From Leptospirillum sp. (GTDB lineage Bacteria; Nitrospirota; Leptospirillia; Leptospirillales; Leptospirillaceae): a stretch of DNA of 19,446 bases. This document shows positions 8,122-14,418 of the stretch, piece by piece. A program made the translations under genes and the position numbers. The notes beneath the pieces were generated by a model. The model was not told where the DNA came from. It saw only the letters and a list, made by a program, of their open reading frames with translations, and searched no databases. How positions within the stretch are numbered: the first letter of the stretch is position 1; every line of letters begins with the position of its first letter. Location: positions 1 through 19,446 of the forward strand of contig DAHWKF010000127.1 of assembly GCA_027343785.1 (NCBI GenBank), read 5' to 3'.

Positions 8122-9434
8122 CAGAGCCCTCCCGCCGTCAAGAGAATCGACCCAAGAATTCCCGGCCAGATTCCCAGAAAAATGAGAGGGATGAACGCCA
8201 GGACGAGGGAAACCGCCAATCTGGCAGAAATATCCGAAACCGGAAGCGCCGTGTTTTTCGGTGGGCCGAGAAAAATCTGCTCCCACGCCGCCCATAAAGC
8301 CCACTGGAGGAGGACGACGCCGGAGATGGAAGCGAGGGCCCAGACCCACAAGAAATCACCGGCGGCGGAAAAATCGGAACCGAGGACACCCGAAAATAGC
8401 CCCGAACCCGGCATCGCGGACAGCGCCAGAATGAAGAGGAAAAAAAGGATGTCCGCGCGGGGCATGTCACGAAACAACCCCCCCATATCCCCCAGGTTCT
8501 GCCGTTGCGTCTCATGTTCCAGATGATCCGCCAAGACTCCGAGAGCCAGAGCGGGCAACACCAGGGAAACCACAAGAACGGCCGCCGTCCCTGGACGGCC
8601 TGGCAACGCGAAAAGGATCAGTGGCGTGCACAGGGCCATCTGGGAAAAGATGGCCGCGGATATCCTTTTTCTGGCCACAGATTCTCCCATGGCGAGAAGG
8701 GCTCCCTGAATCTGGGCCAAAGCGCACAAGCCCAGGAAAACATCCAGGGATTTTCCTGTCGCCGGGAAAGACAAGGGGCACCACCGGTAGATCCCCCATG
8801 CGGACAGGGCAAAAAGCACGACACGACAGGCGATCCAGACGGTCGCCGCCCCGGATCGGGGAGTAAAGGACATCCAGCGCTGGAAAGGGAAAAATGGCAT
8901 GAAAAGGAGAAAAGCCAGAGGAGAGAGCCACATACCCGCCGGCGCGAGATCAAGCGAAAAGAGAATACCGGAAAACAGAAGCGGCCCTGTAAAAGGAAGA
9001 TTCCCGACGGGACGAGAGCCATAAAAAGCCCGGAAGATCAGGTATGCCGTGGCCAGCAATCCCAACCAGAAACAAAGGGCGAGCGAGAGTTCCTGGGAAA
9101 GGAGGAACCCGGAGGAGAAAAAAAGGAGGAGAAACCCCAACGCGCCCCCGGAAACAGTCTGTTCGATCTCGAAGCGGAAAATCAGGTAACAGGACAACAA
9201 GACAGCGAGGTGAATCACAAGGGCGAAATTCTGTGCCAGAAAACGGGCCGGATCCGGCTGAACCCGAAATAATCCGATCGACAGGAGATCCGCTCCCACT
9301 GGAATCAGAAACAAAAGCGAAAAAAAACGTCCCGGGAGGGGTCGGGAAAACGGAAAAAACCGGATCACCGCCGCACCCGCGATCGGAATGGCAAGCGTCA
9401 GTCCTTCCAGGACTTTGATGAGAACACTATTCAT
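8121..9434 (-). CDS. NuoM/MrpD-like membrane subunit, degenerate, within the DAB operon
   Basis: This 437-residue polytopic membrane protein resembles the NuoM/MrpD proton-channel family, best in its second half: DMGGLFRDMPRADILFFLFI, then an LSAMPGSGLFSG loop, AAWEQIFLGPP, and IPLIFLGIWPGIL at the C-terminus. Family charges are missing. The TM5 W-E motif reads FWLG (W123-L124). The TM7 region, normally PFHTWLP followed by a lysine helix, reads PFQRWMSFTPRSGAATVWIACRV. The TM8 lysine segment is reduced to ESVARKRISAAIFSQMA. It is also shorter than NuoM (about 500). The ATG at 9434 overlaps dabB by 8 bases and has AGGAAA five bases upstream, so it is co-translated with dabB. Likely role (inference): an accessory or scaffolding subunit of the DAB complex, probably no longer a proton channel. 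Confidence 0.75.
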   Translation of the reverse strand: MNSVLIKVLEGLTLAIPIAGAAVIRFFPFSRPLPGRFFSLLFLIPVGADLLSIGLFRVQPDPARFLAQNFALVIHLAVLLSCYLIFRFEIEQTVSGGALGFLLLFFSSGFLLSQELSLALCFWLGLLATAYLIFRAFYGSRPVGNLPFTGPLLFSGILFSLDLAPAGMWLSPLAFLLFMPFFPFQRWMSFTPRSGAATVWIACRVVLFALSAWGIYRWCPLSFPATGKSLDVFLGLCALAQIQGALLAMGESVARKRISAAIFSQMALCTPLILFALPGRPGTAAVLVVSLVLPALALGVLADHLEHETQRQNLGDMGGLFRDMPRADILFFLFILALSAMPGSGLFSGVLGSDFSAAGDFLWVWALASISGVVLLQWALWAAWEQIFLGPPKNTALPVSDISARLAVSLVLAFIPLIFLGIWPGILGSILLTAGGL

Positions 9435-11178
9435 CCGGCTTTCCTGTCAAAAAGGCTTCCGGGGAAGATCCTTCCCCGGTTCTCTCATGTATTTTCCGGA
9501 TGGTGGAGGCCCATGATTCCAGTGGTGTCCGAAGCCAGCGGCGAACAAGGATCTCCGCATAACCACACTGATCCAGAAAATCATGCAGGCGACCCGACAA
9601 TGCAAAAACGGCCGGAAACTTTCGGCCGTCGGACGCCTCCCGCGCCAAAAAAATCCATCCCGCTACCAGGATAAAACCCATGGTCAGAAGGGCGACCGGG
9701 TAAAAGAATGACCAGGCGGGCCCCTGGGGGGTCAAAAACTGCGTTTTCGACAGGGGATCCAGAATCCGGTCAAACCAGGTCAGGCCGCCCCAATAGAGTC
9801 CGAATACAAGGGCAAACATGCCGGTAAATGCCAGTACCGCCCTCGGGGTCAGGAGGTGGCTGAAACGAAAGAGGTTGAACACTGTCTGCATGGCGGTCGC
9901 CAGTCCGAAGAAGAGAAGGATCAGGCCGCCTGTCCCTGGAAGAAAAGGTTTTCCGCGAAACGTGTCGGACAGCAACAGGATCAAGGGAAGACTGATCAGA
10001 AGGGAGCCCCCCAGGACCCACAGGATCCGGTGTCTGCCAAAAGCCCGCGAGAGGGAGCCTTTGGGGGAATGCTCATGGAACCGGGAGGTGTGAATGACGC
10101 TTCCGGATCCCAGAAACAGCGTCGCCTTGAATATACCGTGGGCGATCATATGGAAAATCGCCGCCGGAAAAACCCCCAGGCCACACTCGGCAAACATATA
10201 TCCCATCTGTCCCATCGTTGAATAGACAAGCGTCTGTTTCACGCTGACCTGGACCAGCATGACCGCAGAACCGTAGATCGCGGTGGCCGCACCGACGACA
10301 AAAAGGCCATGGAGGACCCCCGGAGAATGAACAAAAAGGGGCGATAGCCGATTCAGGACAAAACCGCCGGCGTTGACGATGCCGGCATGCATGAAACCGG
10401 ATACCGGAGTCGGGGCATCGAGCGTCACAGGGAGCCAGAGATGAAACGGGAGCTGGGAGGAGCGCACAAGAATGCCTATCCCGATCAGGAGCGTCCCCCA
10501 TACGATGGCGGAAGGGGTCATCCTTCCCGAAAACAGGCCGGCCCCGCCGTCTATGGGTCCGGGGAGGAGCGAGGCGAAAAGTCCGTCCAGATCAAAAGTT
10601 CCCGCCGCTTGTCCCAGAACCAGGATCCCCCCCAGAAAAAATCCCCCTCCGATCTGGTTCATGACCCATGTCTTGAGGGCAGGACGGCTGGACTCCCTCC
10701 TGTTCCTGTGGTGCACCAGGAGGAGACAGAGGGCGACCAGAACCAGTTCCCACGCCGCATAAAGGAGAACGAGGTTTCGCGCGGTGACCAGAAGCAAAAG
10801 GAATCCCGTCGCTAGGCCGATGGCTCCCAAAAAATGGTCCGACCGGGGTTCCCCCGTCATGTACCTTCGGGAAAACGCCAGGATGACGAGACTGACGGAA
10901 AGAATGAGAAAACTCATGACAGCCGCGAGCGGATCGTAGACCAGACCGATGTCTGGCCCGGGGATCCGGGAGAACGGATCGGGAAACAGTCGCGCCCGGA
11001 TCAGCCCGCTTCCGGACCGGACCACGAGGAAGATGCAGTCCAGTAACGACAGTACGACTCCCAGTCGGGTCCAGAAAAAGGCCGTCCCGTCATCTCCCCG
11101 GGAAAAGGCGTAGGCAATGCCGGCGCCCGCAAGGGGCATCACCGGTACAAGAATCAGGAGAACGGAAGCTAAGTGCAA
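9427..11178 (-). CDS. dabB: DabB, NuoL-like ion-translocating subunit of the DAB carbon pump
   Basis: This integral membrane protein belongs to the proton-conducting NuoL/MrpA family and is the energy-coupling partner of DabA. Numbered from the TTG, landmarks are YAAWELVLVAL (E144), SSQLPFHLWLPVTLDAPTPVSGFMHAGIVNAGGF, VKQTLVYSTMGQMGYMFAECG and HMIAHGIFKATLFLGSGSV. These keep the Glu of TM5, the PTPVS-HA motif and the later Lys residues; the TM7 Lys of NuoL (KSAQ) is Arg here (VRSSQ). I chose TTG at 11178 because GGGAGG lies four bases upstream and the first transmembrane segment begins right after it. A GTG at 11253 would add 25 residues, but it has no Shine-Dalgarno sequence and that stretch has weaker GC3 (16 of 26 codons including the TTG). 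It is the first gene of the four-gene operon. Confidence 0.88.
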   Translation of the reverse strand: MHLASVLLILVPVMPLAGAGIAYAFSRGDDGTAFFWTRLGVVLSLLDCIFLVVRSGSGLIRARLFPDPFSRIPGPDIGLVYDPLAAVMSFLILSVSLVILAFSRRYMTGEPRSDHFLGAIGLATGFLLLLVTARNLVLLYAAWELVLVALCLLLVHHRNRRESSRPALKTWVMNQIGGGFFLGGILVLGQAAGTFDLDGLFASLLPGPIDGGAGLFSGRMTPSAIVWGTLLIGIGILVRSSQLPFHLWLPVTLDAPTPVSGFMHAGIVNAGGFVLNRLSPLFVHSPGVLHGLFVVGAATAIYGSAVMLVQVSVKQTLVYSTMGQMGYMFAECGLGVFPAAIFHMIAHGIFKATLFLGSGSVIHTSRFHEHSPKGSLSRAFGRHRILWVLGGSLLISLPLILLLSDTFRGKPFLPGTGGLILLFFGLATAMQTVFNLFRFSHLLTPRAVLAFTGMFALVFGLYWGGLTWFDRILDPLSKTQFLTPQGPAWSFFYPVALLTMGFILVAGWIFLAREASDGRKFPAVFALSGRLHDFLDQCGYAEILVRRWLRTPLESWASTIRKIHERTGEGSSPEAFLTGKPDE

Positions 11179-11281
11179 GAGGCCTCCCTGTCCCCCCGAA
11201 AGAATCAGTCCGCTCTTCTTTGGGGTGGAACCGGTATGGTGACCCAGAGCCACATGGTTTTCAGAATTTCGACATTTTTCC

Positions 11282-11297
11282 GCCTCCGGAAGGAGGC
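11282..11297 (-). promoter_or_regulatory. Hairpin in the putative dabB leader
   Basis: In the minus-strand transcript, GCCUCC-UUCC-GGAGGC forms a 6-bp GC-rich stem with a 4-base loop. It lies about 105 bases upstream of the TTG start of dabB. The ribosome-binding site of that start contains the same GGAGGC (11182-11187), so the left arm could pair with either partner. No U-tract follows, so it is not a simple terminator. Function is inferred. Confidence 0.35.
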
Positions 11298-11358
11298 AGA
11301 AGTATCCCGCGGGAAAAATCGGCGAGCGACACGATCAGTCTTTTGATAGCAATTTTCC

Positions 11359-11388
11359 ATTATTGCGGGAACAGTGCCTCGAGGTCAA
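11359..11388 (-). promoter_or_regulatory. Candidate sigma-70 promoter for the dab operon
   Basis: On the minus strand TTGACC (11388-11383) and AATAAT (11364-11359) are separated by 18 bases; each hexamer matches consensus at 5 of 6 positions. The -35 overlaps the stop codon of the nifA-like gene. A start near 11352 would give a leader of about 175 bases before the TTG of dabB. It overlaps the -24/-12-like element, so use of one would exclude the other. Confidence 0.4.
11364..11379 (-). promoter_or_regulatory. Candidate sigma-54 (-24/-12) promoter for the dab operon
   Basis: The minus strand reads AGGCACTGTTCCCGCA. It has the invariant GG and GC with exactly ten bases between, and GGCAC matches the -24 consensus TGGCAC. 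The -12 half is weaker (CCGCA against TTGCA). It lies only five bases beyond the stop codon of a NifA-family sigma-54 activator gene, which raises its credibility. I saw no TGT-N10-ACA NifA site in the region around or just upstream of it (11254-11560). GG-N10-GC alone is common by chance in GC-rich DNA. Confidence 0.35.
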
Positions 11389-11400
11389 AGGTCTGGCACT
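11373..11400. repeat. Inverted repeat (6-bp arms) over the dab promoter region
   Basis: AGTGCC (11373-11378) and GGCACT (11395-11400) are perfect inverted arms separated by 16 bases. An 8-bp palindrome, CCTCGAGG, lies within at 11377-11384. The left arm overlaps the -24 element and the dyad spans the nifA-like stop codon. It could be an operator for a dimeric regulator or a weak transcript-end hairpin. Confidence 0.3.
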
Positions 11401-13028
11401 TTTGGGGACCTCATCTCTTTCATGTAGGGGGGAGAGGGATCAATGGCGTACTTCATCATGCGATATCCCAGCTGCCGGGGAGTGATGCCGAGAAGGGCAG
11501 CGGCCCGCGTCTTGATCCATCCCGTCCGCTCGAGCACATCGAGGATCTTTTTCCGTTCGAGTTCGGAGACGGCCTCAGGAAGGAGAAGACCTTCCCCTCT
11601 CCCGGGCGCATTGGATATCCTGTCGACCGGACGGAGAGAATCCCGGGAAGGGTCCTGACCCAAAGGGGGAGTGAAGGACGAAAAAAGTGCCAGTGTCCGG
11701 CTGACGTCCGTTTCTTCGACCATGTCGCTCTGGGACATGACGACCAGTCGTTCCACCGTATTTTCAAGTTCCCGGACATTTCCCGGCCAGTCATGTTCCA
11801 GCAGGGCCAAGACCGCACCGGGGGAAATGCGGACCGAACGGCCGTTTTCCAGGTTGAACCGCCCCAGAAAATGCTCGATCAGCAATGGGATATCTTCCTT
11901 GCGCTGGCGGAGGGGGGGGAGAAAGATCGGTACAACATTGAGACGGTAATAGAGATCTTCGCGAAACGCGTTTTTCCGGATGGCCTCCTCCAGGTTCCGG
12001 TTCGTCGCGGCGATGATGCGGACATCCACAGGAATCGTCCGGGCTCCGCCCACCCGCTCGACGACGCGTTCCTGGAGGACTCTCAGGAGCTTGACCTGGA
12101 CGACCGGGGAGATTTCTCCCACCTCGTCCAGAAAGATTGTGCCTTCATTGGCCTGTTCGAACTTTCCGGGACGCGAAATATGCGCCCCGGTGAACGCTCC
12201 TTTTTCATGACCAAACAGCTCCGACTCCAGGAGAGACTCCGGAATCGCGGCGCAGTTGATCTGGACGAAGGGCTTGCGGTTCCGCGGGCTATTGAAGTGG
12301 ATGGCCTTGGCCACCACCTCCTTTCCGGTTCCGCTCTCCCCCATGACCAGAACCGTTGCCCGGCTTTTGGCCACGAGATGAATGGATTCCGCAATCTGCT
12401 TCATGATGCGGCTGTGGCCAATCCATCCATCGATGGCGTACCGGTCTTTCAGGTGGTGCTCGAGTCTCAGCGCCCTTTCCTCAAGCGTCTTGCGCTCCTC
12501 CATGAACTGTTTCCTGAGAACAACAGCCTGGGCGATGATGGAACTGATGGTCGTCAGGACCCGGAGATCCTCATCGAGGTCTCCCCCTTCCGGAGAGATC
12601 GAGCAGTCTGTCGACAGGACGCCGACCATCCGGCTCTGGAACGTCAAGGGAACCGCCAGGAAGGCCAGCCTTTCCTGTGACTTCCGTTCGGAACGGGATC
12701 CGGTCCTGTTCAGAAAACGGGGTTCTTTTGAGATGTCGGGAACAACGATCGGTTTTCCGGTTTTCAACACCGAACCCGTGATCCCCTCCCCCTCCTTGAA
12801 ACGCCCTTTTTTGATTTCCTCTTCCGAAAGGCCGTGGGCAATTTCTGTCCTGAGCTCGTCGGAAGTGCCTTCGATCAGAAGGATGGAGCTCCGGTGAAAA
12901 CCCAGCTGCTCTTCCATGATTTCCAGAATTCTCTTCAGGGCCTGGTCCAGATCGGGTGAACTGGCAAGTTCCCGGCTGATGGCGAAAAAAGCGGTGAGCT
13001 CCGCAATGACCTTGTTGTTGTCGTTCAT
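11385..13028 (-). CDS. nifA: NifA-family sigma-54-dependent transcriptional activator (GAF-AAA+-HTH)
   Basis: This 547-residue enhancer-binding protein has three domains. An N-terminal GAF domain (about 20-170) carries the NifA-like stretches AHGLSEEEIKKGRF, GEGITGSVLKTGKPIVVPDI and EPRFLNRTG. A central AAA+ domain (about 200-430) has Walker A GESGTGKE (230-237), the sigma-54 contact loop GAFTGA (277-282) and Walker B TIFLDE (297-302). A C-terminal Fis-type helix-turn-helix contains TRAAALLGITPRQLGYRM (507-524). The HTH and GAF sequences point to NifA rather than NtrC; there is no receiver domain. The linker before the HTH has no cysteines (only C142 and C259 in the protein), unlike oxygen-sensitive NifA. 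The ATG at 13028 is preceded by GAGAG. No nif genes are in the window. The immediate downstream operon is dab, so it may control carbon uptake, nif genes elsewhere, or both. Confidence 0.85.
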   Translation of the reverse strand: MNDNNKVIAELTAFFAISRELASSPDLDQALKRILEIMEEQLGFHRSSILLIEGTSDELRTEIAHGLSEEEIKKGRFKEGEGITGSVLKTGKPIVVPDISKEPRFLNRTGSRSERKSQERLAFLAVPLTFQSRMVGVLSTDCSISPEGGDLDEDLRVLTTISSIIAQAVVLRKQFMEERKTLEERALRLEHHLKDRYAIDGWIGHSRIMKQIAESIHLVAKSRATVLVMGESGTGKEVVAKAIHFNSPRNRKPFVQINCAAIPESLLESELFGHEKGAFTGAHISRPGKFEQANEGTIFLDEVGEISPVVQVKLLRVLQERVVERVGGARTIPVDVRIIAATNRNLEEAIRKNAFREDLYYRLNVVPIFLPPLRQRKEDIPLLIEHFLGRFNLENGRSVRISPGAVLALLEHDWPGNVRELENTVERLVVMSQSDMVEETDVSRTLALFSSFTPPLGQDPSRDSLRPVDRISNAPGRGEGLLLPEAVSELERKKILDVLERTGWIKTRAAALLGITPRQLGYRMMKYAIDPSPPYMKEMRSPKVPDL

Positions 13029-13263
13029 CGAAACTCTCGGGATGGCATTCTGTTTGTCGCATTCCCCCTGATTATGACAGAGAGACCTCCGGCTCCGAAG
13101 GGCGTCATGGCCCTTTCTCCCATGATGCCCGAGAACCTGCCGGCAGACAATCCCCCGTTATCCGGAGGATTTCATCCGTATCGAAACCATGAAGGTGGCA
13201 AAAGATGCGGGGGAGGCGCACAAAGAAAATCGCCGGAAAAGGGAAACCGCCAGAGAGACCGGA
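13029..13263. other. Intergenic region between fliM and the nifA-like gene
   Basis: These 235 bases hold no convincing gene or RNA on either strand. Leftward promoters for the nifA-like gene must lie here if it is transcribed separately. Weak candidates on the minus strand are TTGTCT-N17-CATCAT and an isolated CATAAT hexamer nearer the start codon; neither is strong. I found no GG-N10-GC element placed to drive the nifA-like gene and no clear terminator for fliM. Confidence 0.4.
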
Positions 13264-14280
13264 TCATGTGACCGGTCTTTCATCCTCTTCCTCATAACGG
13301 GTGGGGGGGGGAACTCTTTTTTCGATCCGGATCGCCCTGTGATGTCTAAAAATTCCTGGCCTCGCCAGAAAACGGAGGATGCCCTCCACGCGAACCTCTA
13401 CAGGTTCGCTGACATAACGATCCAGGGAAAAGACGTCTCCGGTTTTCCACCCCAGGACATCCCGGAGGGTAAATCGGGATTCTCCGATAAAGACCTCCAT
13501 CTCCAGGGGCGCTTCCTCGACCCGTTCCTGAAGACGGGTGATCCAGCGGTTGTCCACTTCGTACTGGTCACTCTGAAAACCGGTATAAAGCTTTTCCTTG
13601 ATCGGCTCTATGGTCGAATAGGGGATGCAAATGTAGATGGTCCTGCCCTGCCCGTCAATTTCCAGACGGTAGGCCATGGTGATCACCATTTCCGTCGGGG
13701 CGACGATCGCCGCGAACTGGGGGTTGATCTCGGAGCGAATATAGGTGATCGGCATGGGGTGGACCGGCCCCCAGGCCTTTTCAAAATCACTGATGGCGAG
13801 ATCCATGACATTTCTGGAAATACGGGCTTCAATCGGAGAAAAGTCTCTCCCCTCGATCTTGACATGTCCCCGGCCCGTGCCGCCAAACATGTGGTCCACC
13901 AGCAGATAGACCATGCGGGCATCGATGATGAGCAGGATGTTTCTCCGGAGAGATTCGAGCCGTAAAATATTGATGTTCGAGGGCATGGGAATCTTTTTGA
14001 CGAAATCCCCGAACTTCACCATCTCGATTCCCTGGGGGGAAAATTCGACGGTCTTTCTGAGTGTCGCCGAAAGGGTCACCTGAAAGAATCGCGCGAATCG
14101 TTCGTTAATGATTTCCAGCGTGGGCATGCGCCCGCGGATAACCCGTTCCTGGCTGGCCAGGTTGTAATGCTTGACGGGCTCTCCCGAATCGGCGGACTTG
14201 GCCTCGGTCTCGACCTCTCCTTCCGAAAGTCCCCGCAGGAGGGCGTTGACCTCCTCCTGGGACAGTATGCTTTCCGCCAC
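13264..14280 (-). CDS. fliM: FliM, flagellar motor switch protein
   Basis: FliM is the C-ring protein that binds phosphorylated CheY and switches rotation. At 338 residues it has the usual length. The N-terminus carries the conserved CheY-binding helix (ILSQEEVNALLRGL, residues 5-18). The middle CheC-like domain includes FARFFQVTLSATLRKTVEF and the HMFGGTGRG loop (130-138), and the C-terminal SpoA/FliN-like domain includes ERVEEAPLEMEVFIGESRFTL and LGWKTGDVFSLD. The start is a GTG at 14280 with AGGGAG upstream. No fliN, fliL or other flagellar genes flank it, so it is an isolated fliM between an ABC exporter and a regulator. A possible sigma-28 promoter lies 50-75 bases upstream. Confidence 0.95.
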   Translation of the reverse strand: MAESILSQEEVNALLRGLSEGEVETEAKSADSGEPVKHYNLASQERVIRGRMPTLEIINERFARFFQVTLSATLRKTVEFSPQGIEMVKFGDFVKKIPMPSNINILRLESLRRNILLIIDARMVYLLVDHMFGGTGRGHVKIEGRDFSPIEARISRNVMDLAISDFEKAWGPVHPMPITYIRSEINPQFAAIVAPTEMVITMAYRLEIDGQGRTIYICIPYSTIEPIKEKLYTGFQSDQYEVDNRWITRLQERVEEAPLEMEVFIGESRFTLRDVLGWKTGDVFSLDRYVSEPVEVRVEGILRFLARPGIFRHHRAIRIEKRVPPPTRYEEEDERPVT

Positions 14281-14326
14281 TTCCGCTCCCTTTCAGTCCG
14301 TTGTCTTCCATTTGTCCCTTGCATCT

Positions 14327-14354
14327 TTTTCGGATCAAGACGGACAAAACTTGA
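14327..14354 (-). promoter_or_regulatory. Candidate sigma-28 (FliA) promoter for fliM
   Basis: On the minus strand TCAAGTTT (14354-14347) matches the flagellar -35 TAAAGTTT at 7 of 8 positions. TCCGAAAA (14334-14327) matches the -10 GCCGATAA at 6 of 8. The spacer is 12 bases against the usual 11. A start near 14320 would give a 40-base leader before the fliM GTG. The spacing deviation lowers confidence. Confidence 0.35.
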
Positions 14355-14418
14355 CCCGGACACCCCCTCATTCCGGAGTCCCGCCTCATATCTGCCAGGA
14401 AACGATGGATCCGGGCAA

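Noticed and set aside
11254..11560. NifA upstream activator site (TGT-N10-ACA) near the dab promoter
   Set aside because: I looked for TGT and ACA at the required spacing and found none, so direct classical NifA control of dab is not supported by that motif.
11220..12680. Open frame of 486 codons on the plus strand opposite the nifA-like gene
   Set aside because: It mirrors the conserved AAA+ domain on the other strand and has no family features of its own.
13041..13060. TGGCATTCTGTTTGTC on the plus strand as a sigma-54 promoter
   Set aside because: The spacing gives GG-N10-GT rather than GC, and it points away from the nifA-like gene to a region with no plus-strand gene.
14383..14397. GG-N10-GC (TGGCAGATATGAGGC on the minus strand) upstream of fliM as a sigma-54 promoter
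   Set aside because: The -24 half is good, but the -12 half (AGGC) is poor and it lies over 100 bases from the start. The sigma-28-like element nearer fliM fits better.
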